DNA of 64,000 nucleotides from Pusillibacter faecalis (GTDB lineage: Bacteria > Bacillota > Clostridia > Oscillospirales > Oscillospiraceae): contig NZ_AP023420.1 in NCBI RefSeq assembly GCF_018408705.1, forward strand, positions 744,001 to 808,000, read 5' to 3'. Made by a program: the position numbers and the translations under genes. The notes under the pieces are model-generated. The model was not told where the DNA came from, searched no databases, and was given only the letters and a program-made list of their open reading frames with translations. This document shows, in pieces, positions 6,313 through 14,183 of the stretch. The stretch's first letter is position 1. Each line of letters starts with the position of its first letter.

Positions 6313-6475
6313 CTTTCAGCGCCTCCAATCTCCATGTACTATACGGAGCATGATACAATCGCCCATCATCTGTACACACCATAATCTGCATTGCTGAGGC
6401 GGTCGGGGTGTAAATTTTTGTTATCACGCCCCGGACACCGCTCACCATGCAAACGACCCTGTCACCTATCTCCAT
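6296..6475 (-). CDS. Small beta-rich hypothetical protein, 59 aa
   Basis: An ATG at 6475, six bases after GGAGG, opens a 59-codon frame that overlaps both neighbours. The sequence starts MEIGDRVVCMVSGVRGVITKIY and ends DGRLYHAPYSTWRLEAL, a pattern of a short SH3-like barrel of the kind seen in phage DUF proteins that begin with GDRV. No specific family can be named. The overlaps and ribosome-binding site argue that it is real. Confidence 0.65.
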   Translation of the reverse strand: MEIGDRVVCMVSGVRGVITKIYTPTASAMQIMVCTDDGRLYHAPYSTWRLEALKDGKVD

Positions 6476-6809
6476 ACAGCGCCTCCAATCTCTCCATCAC
6501 CATCTCCGCGGCCTCGTCCGTCATGGGAGCACCGCACCATGCGCAGAAAGGTGTTTCTACATCAGGGGTTCTCCCGCATTTTGTACAGCGGCACTGTATA
6601 TTTCCAGCTCCCAAAGGCGGCAAATAGTGTTTCCACACACCCCTCCAGACCTTCTCCACCTGCTCCCGGCTGACGGGGCGGAGGGCGGAAATAATCTCTA
6701 ACGGGTCTAAGGCCGATATGACCGCTTCTGCGGCCTCTCTGCTGGGAGTATAATGGCAAAGGTTCCAATCCTCTAAAATTTCGTTCGCTTCTTCCCGCGT
6801 CATTTTCAT
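6462..6809 (-). CDS. Phage protein with internal zinc ribbon, 115 aa
   Basis: After a helical N-terminus (TREEANEILEDW, SREAAEAVISALD), the protein has a CTKCGR and CAWCGAPM pair about 18 residues apart. This is a classic four-cysteine zinc ribbon similar to those in phage Lar-like or zinc-ribbon proteins. A final helix (EAAEMVMERLEALYG) follows. Such proteins are frequent in the early regions of Firmicutes prophages; their role is not known. The start overlaps the upstream stop by four bases; an alternative start is the second Met two codons on. Confidence 0.65.
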   Translation of the reverse strand: MKMTREEANEILEDWNLCHYTPSREAAEAVISALDPLEIISALRPVSREQVEKVWRGVWKHYLPPLGAGNIQCRCTKCGRTPDVETPFCAWCGAPMTDEAAEMVMERLEALYGDR

Positions 6810-6985
6810 GGCTGGGCCTCTTTTTCGCCTTTTCCTATCGGCCAGTCAACGGGGATAACCGTTTTTAAGATGCAACCATCATCTCCATCAAATCTGCAAC
6901 CACTACATGAAAACTGTTTGGCGCAATATCCTTTCAGCCTTTTATAGGCCCTGTCTACTGGGTCAATACGCTTGAATAAGTTCAT
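6806..6985 (-). CDS. Small Cys-rich hypothetical protein, 59 aa
   Basis: The ATG at 6985 follows GGAGGGG, and this start is preferred over the open extension to 7003. The protein reads MNLFKRIDPVDRAYKRLKGYC and contains CSGCRF and a further Cys (GCILK), a probable zinc knuckle. Its end overlaps the next start (ATGA). I recognise no named family. Similar short proteins are common in prophages. Confidence 0.65.
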   Translation of the reverse strand: MNLFKRIDPVDRAYKRLKGYCAKQFSCSGCRFDGDDGCILKTVIPVDWPIGKGEKEAQP

Positions 6986-7005
6986 TCCATCCCCTCCACT
7001 CAATC

Positions 7006-7563
7006 TTATTTGATACGAACAGGAAGAACCATCTTAATGTCCTCCTTGTTGGTGCGGAGAAGAATAGGCTCTACATTGCTGCGGAATTCCAAAATTACCG
7101 GCTGCCTAAAGCTTTCTCCAGCAGATACCTTTGCTGCCTGTAAAGCTGCCAGGAGGTAATTTCCGTTGAAGCCAATCCGGTATTTTACCTCACTTGTTGG
7201 AATTGCTTTTTCCCATTCAAATCCGCTGTCCTGCGGCTGGGTATATCCGAACGAGAACCCACCGCACCGGATTACAGCCTCTTTCCCTTCTTCTGTCAGA
7301 GAGATGGTTGCATACTGCTTGTTTGGGAGTTTGGTATTGCTCTTGATGAATGCCACAAAGTCTTCGTCGCAATCACTGATAATTGAGTGCTCCACAGACA
7401 TCCGATAGCCATCAACGGCCATAGCCGCGACTTGATTTTCTGCTGCATGGAACTCCAGCTTAATGTATTGATTGCAAGGACAGGTGGCGCTATCGCTCAC
7501 AAAAGACTTGGTGGCCGCAATCAAGCGGTTCAAGTCGTTAGTGTAAATCTTTGCCGACTTCAT
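7006..7563 (-). CDS. Half-size DNA sliding clamp-like (DnaN-like) protein
   Basis: The 185-residue protein resembles the middle and last parts of bacterial beta clamps, with VAAMAVDGYRMSVEHSI (clamps have a D-G-[HY]-R-L/M-[AS] motif), a GFNGNYLLAAL segment, and a C-terminal stretch ending KMVLPVRIK, like the clamp end VMPVRL. Bacterial clamps have about 370 residues in three domains, so this would hold roughly one and a half to two. The neighbourhood of primase, helicase and ssDNA-binding genes supports a processivity role, possibly as a trimer or as a competitor for host DnaN. The assignment rests on motif resemblance alone. Confidence 0.55.
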   Translation of the reverse strand: MKSAKIYTNDLNRLIAATKSFVSDSATCPCNQYIKLEFHAAENQVAAMAVDGYRMSVEHSIISDCDEDFVAFIKSNTKLPNKQYATISLTEEGKEAVIRCGGFSFGYTQPQDSGFEWEKAIPTSEVKYRIGFNGNYLLAALQAAKVSAGESFRQPVILEFRSNVEPILLRTNKEDIKMVLPVRIK

Positions 7564-7871
7564 GTGTTTTCCTCCAATCTTTGTAATTCCTCCGCGCTCA
7601 GAATTGGTGTACGAGTATTCCAGGCGAGGCGGGTTTTATAATAGTCATAGCTCCAAATGGAAAAGTTAATTCCGCACTCGCACTCAATGCTAACCGGATC
7701 GCCGCCACTATCAGGGTCATAGAAGGTCGGCTTCCAGTCCTCCGGGCCGTGTTCCTTTGGTGTTCTGCCACACATACACGGCACCAGCACCCCCGCATCC
7801 GTCAGCCGTTTCGCCGCCTCGTGGTCGCCCAAGAGGGCGCGTTTCATGTCTTGGTTCATGCTCTCTTCCAT
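7560..7871 (-). CDS. Lar-like restriction-alleviation/zinc-ribbon protein, 103 aa
   Basis: The start at 7871 (MEESMNQDMKRALLG) is chosen because the open region further upstream overlaps the neighbouring gene and lacks a ribosome site. After a helical N-terminus there is a VPCMCGRTP motif, then IECECGINF, and finally AWNTRTP, the pattern of Lar-type proteins in which two Cys pairs and a W-N-x-R motif occur. Lar modifies host type I restriction in Rac prophage; whether this protein does is untested. It overlaps the clamp-like gene by four bases. Confidence 0.6.
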   Translation of the reverse strand: MEESMNQDMKRALLGDHEAAKRLTDAGVLVPCMCGRTPKEHGPEDWKPTFYDPDSGGDPVSIECECGINFSIWSYDYYKTRLAWNTRTPILSAEELQRLEENT

Positions 7872-7875
7872 TGAT

Positions 7876-8265
7876 TTACCTCTTGTAAATAATCCTTGTA
7901 CACCCGCATGGGCATTCCAAAGATACCTCTGCATGGGGGCCATAATTGTCGCTATCATAGTCTCCCACAAACCACTTTTTAACATGAACATCTGCCCGTG
8001 TTTCTCCGCATTTTTGGCATTTTAGTTCAGTCAATTTTTCGTAGTCTACCTCTTTTCGGAACCAGTTAGGGTCATCAAAAATGCTTTTCCCAACCCTGAA
8101 AGACTGAATATGTCCCCCGCTTCTGTCTGGGATCACAATTTCGTAAAAATCATGGTTTTCACGGTCACTTGTACAATCCCAATGATGATCAATGCCTCTA
8201 CACTTGAACACAGTTCCGGCAGGACTGTCAGGTAAATCTTTTAATTGGGTAAATTTATATTTCAT
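7876..8265 (-). CDS. Hypothetical phage protein with Cys-rich C-terminus, 129 aa
   Basis: The ATG at 8265 (MKYKFTQLKDLPDSPAG) is preferred; the open extension to 8394 runs into the previous gene. The N-terminal region is probably a small beta barrel with FYEIVIPDRSG and FRVGKSIFDDP. The C-terminal part has CQKCG and CPCGC, a likely zinc ribbon. Family unknown. It lies directly between the Lar-like gene and another zinc-ribbon protein. Confidence 0.6.
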   Translation of the reverse strand: MKYKFTQLKDLPDSPAGTVFKCRGIDHHWDCTSDRENHDFYEIVIPDRSGGHIQSFRVGKSIFDDPNWFRKEVDYEKLTELKCQKCGETRADVHVKKWFVGDYDSDNYGPHAEVSLECPCGCTRIIYKR

Positions 8266-8293
8266 GTGATCTTCCCTTCCAGCAAGCAGATAT

Positions 8294-8758
8294 TCACCAT
8301 ACCAGCATCGCACCACAGTCCTCACAGAATCGCGGCCTTCTATCTGCGTGTTCCCGGTTAAAAAATCTCCTGCAGCACGGACAGTTCGCTCCATGTTCTG
8401 ATAGGATCACATTTTGTTGCAGCTCGTTTTTTAAAATTCCATCAATGGTATTCACCAGCGCAAGGCAGTTTTCTGTTGTTGGTTCTTTCCGCGCCTTGAT
8501 TCTGGCTTGCTCTGAAAGCCGCAGGATTTTCTCCCGCTCATAGGCGGTGTTGTCCCGGAAGTTGTCAGTTTGAATTTCATTCAATGCACGAGCTTTTAGT
8601 TTCTTCTTTCTGTCAATCGCCTGCTCTCTAGTGATGGTCCCCTTTTGGTACATTTCGTAAATCTCGGACAAACTCCGATAACCACCTTCATCAAACAAGG
8701 AAAGTCCATCTGGAACAGGTTCGTGGTTCTTGGCCTGCTCTTCATAATTAAAGAACAT
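8294..8758 (-). CDS. Hypothetical phage protein with C-terminal zinc ribbon, 154 aa
   Basis: Translation starts five bases after GGAGG. The body is helical and highly charged (EIYEMYQKGTITREQAIDRKKKLKARAL), with a likely coiled coil. The last 30 residues have CPCCRRFF and CEDCGAM, forming a treble-clef or zinc-ribbon-like site. This is the first gene left of the iteron array, so it may belong to the replication module. I know no function for it. Confidence 0.6.
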   Translation of the reverse strand: MFFNYEEQAKNHEPVPDGLSLFDEGGYRSLSEIYEMYQKGTITREQAIDRKKKLKARALNEIQTDNFRDNTAYEREKILRLSEQARIKARKEPTTENCLALVNTIDGILKNELQQNVILSEHGANCPCCRRFFNREHADRRPRFCEDCGAMLVW

Positions 8759-8771
8759 TGTTTCCTCCTTT

Positions 8772-8959
8772 TGTAACGGATAGTAACGAACTGTAACGAA
8801 TCTATCGTTACACTGAAACGATTGTGCCGCAACGGCTTTACGGTTTTGTAACGATGTAACGAAGATTTATACCACTTCCAAAAAACAAATATTGCGTACA
8901 CAATTTTTTTATTTTAGAGAAACATTAAAAAAGTTCGTTACATTCGTTACATCGTTACA
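8772..8959. other. Iteron array, candidate replication origin of the element
   Basis: The 200-base gap between the helicase and the next gene holds nine copies of an eight- or nine-base motif with consensus TGTAACGAA. Six read on the plus strand (8772, 8783, 8792, 8847 and 8855 among them) or as the complement near 8805. Three lie in a row as TTCGTTACA at 8934, 8943 and 8951. An AT-rich stretch (8864-8930) separates the groups. Clusters of directly repeated short motifs next to an AT-rich segment and replication genes are the hallmark of iteron-type origins. The binding protein is not identified; the neighbouring DUF927 or CHC2 protein is the obvious guess. Confidence 0.65.
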
Positions 8960-8963
8960 CCCG

Positions 8964-10808
8964 CTAAGGTAGTAAAGAGCCGTCAATATCGTCCAATTCA
9001 TCATCGAAATCCGAAATTTTGAGCCAAACACAGCGGGAAACGCGTCCATTTATTCGTTTTGGCTTTGTTGGCTCTCCTTTTTTTGAACAATGAATGTAAC
9101 CGCGATTTTTCGCCCAGCCAAGGAAAGCGGATGCGTTATAACCCTCGTCGGACAAAATTTGATCGAACTTTGACCGGATGATACAGGCGTATTCTCCGTC
9201 TAGCTCTCCCCATATTTCTCCCTGGTGGGTGTCTGCTTCCGGTGTGAATCTGGACTGATTGATGTTGATAAAATCATAGAGGTATTGCAGCGCCCGAGCG
9301 TTCTGGTTGACGGCCTCTTTGGAGACAAGGTATTTTGAGATGTCTTCCGGCTGAAGAAAAATTCCATCTTGAAAAATCCACTCCTCTGCAAGCCTGTCTG
9401 CAGCTAATATTAGCGCCGCAGAAGCTGTTTGCTTATCCATTGTGTCACCGGTCTTTAGTGTGTCCTGCATGGCCTCCTGTAGCTTCTGGACGCGCTCCTG
9501 AACGCCATCTTCCATCAAGTGTTTTACGAATTCCGGGCCAGCAAATCCGTAATTTGCATACAAACTGGTCGCGGTTTTCTTAGGATCGTCAAAGAGTTTG
9601 GTGTCGTGACAGTCCACTTCAATTGTTCGGTTGACTGCGCCCTCACCGCTGTTGGATGAAATGATGGGGAATTCGCCGGTTGTGATAATGCAGTTCCGCC
9701 AGGTGGGCGTTTTCTGCAATCCTCCCTGCTTCTGTCCCCTTGCCCGGCCAACGCCCTCAGAGAGCTGATAGATCATCTTGTCGAAGTCCTTGCGATTGTC
9801 CTTGACAAGCTGTAGCTCGTCGATGACGAGAGGGAGAGAATTGCAGAACGCTGCGCCCAGCTCTTTTCCCACTTCCGTGGCGTTGAAGGTTTGGATGTAA
9901 ACACCAATCTCCGGATTTGCCCATACGCTGGCGGCCAAAACAAGGCTTAGGCTTTTTCCCGTCTCTGATCCGCCCCACAGGTGAACAAAAAAGGGGAGGC
10001 AACTGCAGGGCTTAACCAGAACAGATGCGAATGACGCTGCCAGGACAATCCGTGCAACAACATTTCCAGGTGTTTTTCCTGCTCTGACAGACCTCACGCA
10101 GTCTAACCACGCCTGACGGCTTCCTTTTTCCTGAATGCTTTCAAACCGCGTCCTGAAAGTTTCCTCTCCGTCAAAGACAAGGTCCTCCTCGTAAGGAGAA
10201 AATCCATATCCGTCAATCCACCCAAGACGGCCCACACTAGACACCTCTGGTATAGTATCGTAGTTGAGCTGTTCTACATCTGCTAAGTATCGGACTAAGG
10301 CTTTGCTAGTTTCGCTGTTGACCATGATCCCGTACTTGGAAAGGCCGATAATTGACCGGCTGTCAGAAATCATGTTTTTGTCCTCGATCACGGTTTCCCA
10401 ACGTCTTCCTAAACGATAGGCCAACATGACCTTGTGTACTTTGGTGTCTACATTTACCAGCCGCTGCACCGGCATGATGGGATGGTAGCATGCCACTACT
10501 TCAAAGCCGAGCTTGTCTGTTCCGTAAATTCCGGTGTCAGATGCCGACCAGCTCCCGCAGTCCAGCTCCAGCTCCTGTCCGGTAAAATCTGTTCGGTTGA
10601 AACCTGGGGCTGAGGTCCCACTGACTGTTTCCATGTATGCTTTGAATAGGGCGGCCAAGTTCCTGATTCCTACAGTTTGAGCCTGTGCGGACATGACGCC
10701 CAAAAGCTGTTTTAGCTCGAACTTATTATCTTTGTGGGCATACAGGTATTCAAAAGGTTTCGTTGTTGTGAGGTAGTCGTCTCTTGTGTAAACGGGCACG
10801 TCCCCCAA
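8964..10808 (-). CDS. DUF927-type superfamily 3-like replicative helicase
   Basis: The 614-residue protein carries the DUF927 core: a GWIDGYGFSPYEED segment near 197-209, a Walker A GGSETGKS at 279-286, and a Walker B LPLVIDEL at 325-332, followed by an AVNRTIEVDC strand. The C-terminal 110 residues look like a winged-helix region. DUF927 proteins unwind DNA in phage and plasmid replication, usually with a CHC2 primase. The start is a TTG nine bases after GGGAGG and lies inside the end of the primase gene (97-base overlap), so expression is probably coupled. The iteron array follows its stop codon. Confidence 0.85.
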   Translation of the reverse strand: MGDVPVYTRDDYLTTTKPFEYLYAHKDNKFELKQLLGVMSAQAQTVGIRNLAALFKAYMETVSGTSAPGFNRTDFTGQELELDCGSWSASDTGIYGTDKLGFEVVACYHPIMPVQRLVNVDTKVHKVMLAYRLGRRWETVIEDKNMISDSRSIIGLSKYGIMVNSETSKALVRYLADVEQLNYDTIPEVSSVGRLGWIDGYGFSPYEEDLVFDGEETFRTRFESIQEKGSRQAWLDCVRSVRAGKTPGNVVARIVLAASFASVLVKPCSCLPFFVHLWGGSETGKSLSLVLAASVWANPEIGVYIQTFNATEVGKELGAAFCNSLPLVIDELQLVKDNRKDFDKMIYQLSEGVGRARGQKQGGLQKTPTWRNCIITTGEFPIISSNSGEGAVNRTIEVDCHDTKLFDDPKKTATSLYANYGFAGPEFVKHLMEDGVQERVQKLQEAMQDTLKTGDTMDKQTASAALILAADRLAEEWIFQDGIFLQPEDISKYLVSKEAVNQNARALQYLYDFININQSRFTPEADTHQGEIWGELDGEYACIIRSKFDQILSDEGYNASAFLGWAKNRGYIHCSKKGEPTKPKRINGRVSRCVWLKISDFDDELDDIDGSLLP

Positions 10809-11341
10809 TGTTCTTTGCCTCCCTTCTCCACGAAGTCGTCAAGCCAGTATTCAATATACGGGAGGCGCTTGACGGCCTCGACATATAGTGGATGGTAAAA
10901 CACAACGTCTCCTTGCCGGATTGGCTGGAAGGTGTTTCGTATTTCCTTCCAGTATTGAAATTCTCGAATCATAAACCGGAAGTTTGCCTCTGCCTGGGCG
11001 TTTTTCCGCTGTTCTTTCCGGCGGGCTTCCAGCGTGGCAGACTGGGCGGCTCGGTCCGGCTTACTTTCTGTCAGGCCCAGGCGAAAGTCCGCATTGATAC
11101 GGAGTATCGCTTGGCGGAAATTTAAGTCGAACAGACGCATCACAAAATCAATGACACTTCCGTGAGCCCCACAAGCAAAACAATGAAACCCTCCTTGCCC
11201 ATCGTATAGCTTCAGGCTGGCCGTATGGTCCCCTGAGTGCCACGGGCACTTCATGAATCCAGAACGATTCACCTGAAAACCATAAAATTCTACAACCTCT
11301 CTGACGGTAAGCCTCTGCCGGATTTCTTGCGCCATATCCAT
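10712..11341 (-). CDS. CHC2 zinc-finger primase-like protein
   Basis: Residues 30-75 form a DnaG-type zinc-binding domain: Cys32 and His35 (KCPWHSGDHTASL), then Cys54 and Cys57 (FHCFACGAHGSVIDF). In DnaG this domain recognises the template start site. The rest (about 85-209) is helical and basic and lacks the TOPRIM catalytic part, so primer synthesis may need the adjacent helicase or host DnaG. The last 32 codons overlap the helicase gene in another frame. A short form such as this next to DUF927 is common in Firmicutes phages. Confidence 0.85.
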   Translation of the reverse strand: MDMAQEIRQRLTVREVVEFYGFQVNRSGFMKCPWHSGDHTASLKLYDGQGGFHCFACGAHGSVIDFVMRLFDLNFRQAILRINADFRLGLTESKPDRAAQSATLEARRKEQRKNAQAEANFRFMIREFQYWKEIRNTFQPIRQGDVVFYHPLYVEAVKRLPYIEYWLDDFVEKGGKEHWGTCPFTQETTTSQQRNLLNTCMPTKIISSS

Positions 11342-11345
11342 GCCA

Positions 11346-11855
11346 TTACCCCCTCTTTAACCTGTCTCTCACCCAGTAATAAAGAGTGCTGTACATGATT
11401 TGTGCCGTTTCAGATGGCTTGCAGAAAATCACGGTCAGGTTGTATTCTGCTTGCCAGGACATAAGAGAGGCAAAAAGGCTTTTTGGCTCTAGGCGAGAGC
11501 GGTAGTTGTGGAGAAAAATGTCCGTCCAGGTAGCGTTCTCCACCACCAGAAACAGCTTCATTCCCCTTGCTTTGGCACGGATCATTTCACGCTCGAATCG
11601 CTCTCTGCCTGTAGTAAAATTCCCGGCAATCTCGTCCAGATTTGCCTTGCGTTCAAAAGCCACCTCGTCTTCAAACGTGGTATCTCCCAACATGGCGGAG
11701 TAGTCTCCCGTCTCCAAGGCCCGGCTTTTGTGTTGGATGTGGTTTTTGTCCAGCCAGGTAATCAGATGGTCATTGACCTGTTCCCGACTGTCAGCTATGA
11801 CTACCAACTCCTTCAATTTCTGCTTGATCTCCGCGTCTGTATAGTGGGTCAGCAT
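11346..11855 (-). CDS. ERCC4-domain endonuclease
   Basis: The 169-residue protein shows the XPF/ERCC4 nuclease signature: Asp22 in VIADSREQ, Gly50-Asp51 (ETGDYS), and Glu68-Arg69-Lys70 followed by Asp74 (FERKANLDE). The family cuts branched or flap DNA structures; phage members probably act in replication or recombination intermediates. There is no helicase part and no HhH tail, so it is a stand-alone nuclease. It lies between the ssDNA-binding protein and the primase. Confidence 0.85.
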   Translation of the reverse strand: MLTHYTDAEIKQKLKELVVIADSREQVNDHLITWLDKNHIQHKSRALETGDYSAMLGDTTFEDEVAFERKANLDEIAGNFTTGRERFEREMIRAKARGMKLFLVVENATWTDIFLHNYRSRLEPKSLFASLMSWQAEYNLTVIFCKPSETAQIMYSTLYYWVRDRLKRG

Positions 11856-11864
11856 TCTCCCACC

Positions 11865-12299
11865 TCAGTTCCACGGGAGGTCTCCGTCATCCTCAAGCTC
11901 ACTGATCTTTGTAAGCTCTTGCCGTTCCGGGAGCTTTCCTTCCCAGGGCGTGAGCTTCTCTGCGCGGTCCTTGTTGATGAAATAATGTACTTTCAGATAT
12001 CCCTGGTCATCCTCTTTTAGGCGGGCAGCGCCCACAGCGCCGATCCAGGTGGGGAGTGCAAAGTCTCCGTCATCAATGTTGAAGGAGTCAAAGAAATCTG
12101 TCATGTTACGATTGAAGTATTCATTTTTCACAATATAGTGATAAATGATAATGTCGCTTCCGTTTGGCCGCACCCCGATTACCAGCATGGGATTTCCCTT
12201 TTTGCTCTCTTTTTCCTCAACACTGACAATCTCTACCCGATAATCTCCAGGTGTCAGGCGGGGGCGCTCTTCCCGCTGATAGCTATCCCAATTACCCAT
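11865..12299 (-). CDS. DUF669-family single-stranded DNA-binding protein
   Basis: The 144-residue protein starts MGNWDSYQ, continues with TPGDYRVEIVSVEEKESKKGNPM, and ends with an acidic tip (ELEDDGDLPWN) resembling the protein-docking tail of SSB. DUF669 members replace SSB in many phages with AAA-type recombinases, as here. GGAGG lies nine bases before the ATG. The gene sits directly after the RecB-like nuclease gene in the replication-recombination cassette. Confidence 0.8.
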   Translation of the reverse strand: MGNWDSYQREERPRLTPGDYRVEIVSVEEKESKKGNPMLVIGVRPNGSDIIIYHYIVKNEYFNRNMTDFFDSFNIDDGDFALPTWIGAVGAARLKEDDQGYLKVHYFINKDRAEKLTPWEGKLPERQELTKISELEDDGDLPWN

Positions 12300-12320
12300 A
12301 TTTCAAATCCTCCAAATCTT

Positions 12321-12917
12321 TTAATATTTGCTTCTCCAGTTTTGGCAGTAAAGGTCTACCAGATTTGTCTTGTCCATCCAGGTCATAAACCGCCGCACGG
12401 TTTTCTCGATGGGTTCTGTGTCCTCTGGCAGATATACTTCACGATATACATAGCTTCCGTCGCTGATGATGTACTCAAATCGCCGGACCTCCGGGCAGAG
12501 GTAGAAGTACATAGGATGCTGCGGACTATCAAGGTATTTCCCCACGCGATAAGTCCGGCTGAATTTTGTGTCGTAGATGACTCCTGCTTTTAGGAAATCC
12601 AGGATTCCAAAGCAGACAAACTCCACGTTGTCCATTACCAGAGGCCGGGATGCCTTGACTTGATACTGCCCCTGGGTGATGATCTCGCAGATTTCTACAA
12701 TCGGTTTGTACCACTCCTGCTCTGGCCCGATGTCCACCCCTTCGCTGACAGCGTGGACCACGTTTTCAAACCGGATGCCGTCCAGCATGGCTCTTGACTG
12801 AGGCTTTTTCTCACGACGGAGAGTAGAGAGAAATTCATCCATTTCTCCACCTTTTAGGGCATACTGCCACGAAGACAAAAGGCTCTGCGTCAGCAGAAAT
12901 TTATTCGGCCCGCTCAT
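12321..12917 (-). CDS. PD-(D/E)XK superfamily nuclease, RecB/Cas4-like
   Basis: The ATG at 12917 follows AAGGAG and overlaps the end of the AAA gene by 17 bases; longer open sequence upstream is not needed. In the 198-residue product, Glu51 (GIRFENVVH), Asp107 (GILDF) and Asp116-x-Lys118 (YDTKFS) form a typical active site, with the acidic residue of the second motif being Asp. Phage homologues of this size act as exonucleases in recombination together with a Sak4-like ATPase. No iron-sulfur cysteines typical of Cas4 are seen. Confidence 0.8.
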   Translation of the reverse strand: MSGPNKFLLTQSLLSSWQYALKGGEMDEFLSTLRREKKPQSRAMLDGIRFENVVHAVSEGVDIGPEQEWYKPIVEICEIITQGQYQVKASRPLVMDNVEFVCFGILDFLKAGVIYDTKFSRTYRVGKYLDSPQHPMYFYLCPEVRRFEYIISDGSYVYREVYLPEDTEPIEKTVRRFMTWMDKTNLVDLYCQNWRSKY

Positions 12918-13827
12918 AAACTTTCGTCTCCTTGTTGTAGACGATGCCAAGTTCCTTAATCCGCTCCATCAGAGCCGTTTTCAGTTCCCGTTCGCTGGTC
13001 AGGGCGTGTGGCAAGCCCTTGATGGCCTTTGTAGCCTCTTGGACATCTTCTGGGGTTTCAATGGATTCAATAATTTTTCTACCATCCAGCACAGTCTTGT
13101 TGTACTGTTCCTGCCGGGGCTGAAGCGCAGCATGTTCGGCAACAATGTTGGCCTTGACCTGATCAAACAAACGCGTGAGAAAATCATTTGGCTCGCCGTC
13201 CTTTAGCTCTGGAACCTTAACAAGACCTTTGATGCCGTAGGCCGCTTTCGCGTTATAATTCATGGTAGGAGTAAAGCCAAGATAGCGCTCTCCATTAACG
13301 ATGTGCAGATAGGCGCCCAGATCGGCAGGCTGCCATACCAGCGTTTTTGTGGAACCCTCACACACAATGTCATAAAAAACGTCATCTCCCTGCCGGTCCT
13401 TGGAAGCGTGGAACAGGAATACTACATTGAACTTCTTTCGCAGTTCAGCAGACAGACGAAGGAACTCAGTCTTGACAAAGCCGTAACCCTGTTGGGAAAA
13501 ACCTCCGGATTTCTTACTGGCAGAGGGTTCATTTCTCATGGCCCAGTCTTTCATCAGATCAATCAAGGCCCCGCAGGTGTCAATCACTACTGTCTTGTAG
13601 TGCCCCTCAAAACTTTTGATGTCTGCAAGAAGCTCCTCATAGGTCTTAATCATGGAGCTGTCCTTTCGGTGCTCTGGTTTCACACGGCTCAATCCCTCGT
13701 CTGCATCGATCAGAACTACGTCTGGTGCAGACAGTGCCAAAGTGGTTTTCCCCACGCCGGGAAGTCCACTGATAATCACGATGATATTCTTGTTGGAAAA
13801 ATCCATACTCTCGGGCTTGACGATCAT
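12901..13827 (-). CDS. RecA-like/Sak4-type AAA ATPase
   Basis: The 308-residue protein has a Walker A at 21-29 (GLPGVGKTT) and a Walker B ending at Asp83 (TVVIDTCG). A sensor-like LFHASKDRQGD segment and a helical C-terminal 100 residues follow. This matches the AAA_24/Sak4 family, phage single-strand annealing or recombinase ATPases encoded next to an SSB and a nuclease, exactly as here. The start ATG at 13827 follows GAGGAAAAAT. It probably drives recombination-dependent replication or repair of the element. Confidence 0.85.
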   Translation of the reverse strand: MIVKPESMDFSNKNIIVIISGLPGVGKTTLALSAPDVVLIDADEGLSRVKPEHRKDSSMIKTYEELLADIKSFEGHYKTVVIDTCGALIDLMKDWAMRNEPSASKKSGGFSQQGYGFVKTEFLRLSAELRKKFNVVFLFHASKDRQGDDVFYDIVCEGSTKTLVWQPADLGAYLHIVNGERYLGFTPTMNYNAKAAYGIKGLVKVPELKDGEPNDFLTRLFDQVKANIVAEHAALQPRQEQYNKTVLDGRKIIESIETPEDVQEATKAIKGLPHALTSERELKTALMERIKELGIVYNKETKVYERAE

Positions 13828-14013
13828 TTATTTTTCCTCCTTAATTTCCACTAAGTCATATCCCTGGATGATGATTTGCGAAACAATGTGTTTAGCTGAT
13901 AGTCCGGTCTCCCTCTGGAGCTGCTTTACCAGTTTTTCAGCCTGCTCGTTCAGCCGAACGACTCCGCACACGCCCTTTTCTGGGCGGTATACGTTTAAAA
14001 CAATTTTGCTCAT
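13828..14013 (-). CDS. Small ribbon-helix-helix-like protein, 61 aa
   Basis: The sequence begins with a beta segment (KIVLNVYRPEKGVCGVVRL) followed by two helices (EQAEKLVKQLQRETGLS and AKHIVSQIIIQG), the shape of Arc/MetJ-type DNA-binding proteins. Nothing toxin-like is adjacent, so an antitoxin role is unlikely; a replication or transcription accessory role is possible. The start follows GGAGGAAAC and overlaps the upstream stop as ATGA. The stop codon directly abuts the AAA ATPase start. Confidence 0.6.
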   Translation of the reverse strand: MSKIVLNVYRPEKGVCGVVRLNEQAEKLVKQLQRETGLSAKHIVSQIIIQGYDLVEIKEEK

Positions 14014-14171
14014 GTTTCCTCCGTGTTTTCAAAATATTGTTCTCCCATCCAACAGGAGGGGCACACAACCTTGATTTGTCGCTCCCGGTTTCCATCGCTA
14101 TCCACAATTTCATTACGTATGACCAGAAGCGGATGATCGAATTCAAGCCCGCAGATCATGCAGCGGTACAT
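14010..14171 (-). CDS. Small zinc-ribbon protein, 53 aa
   Basis: An ATG six bases after GGAGG opens a 53-codon frame that ends in an ATGA overlap with the next gene. It has two Cys pairs, RCMICG at the start and CPSCW near residue 37, a minimal zinc ribbon. Short proteins like this are common in Firmicutes phages; no function is known. It is the link between the 3D-domain gene and the recombination genes. Confidence 0.65.
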   Translation of the reverse strand: MYRCMICGLEFDHPLLVIRNEIVDSDGNRERQIKVVCPSCWMGEQYFENTEET

Positions 14172-14183
14172 GCCGGCCTCCTC

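Noticed and set aside
8772..8959. CRISPR-like repeat array
   Set aside because: Repeats are only eight to nine bases, occur in both orientations and have no uniform spacers; they fit iterons better.
13828..14013. Antitoxin of a toxin-antitoxin pair
   Set aside because: The ribbon-helix-helix-like gene is embedded in an operon of replication genes, and no toxin-sized partner with a toxin motif is adjacent.
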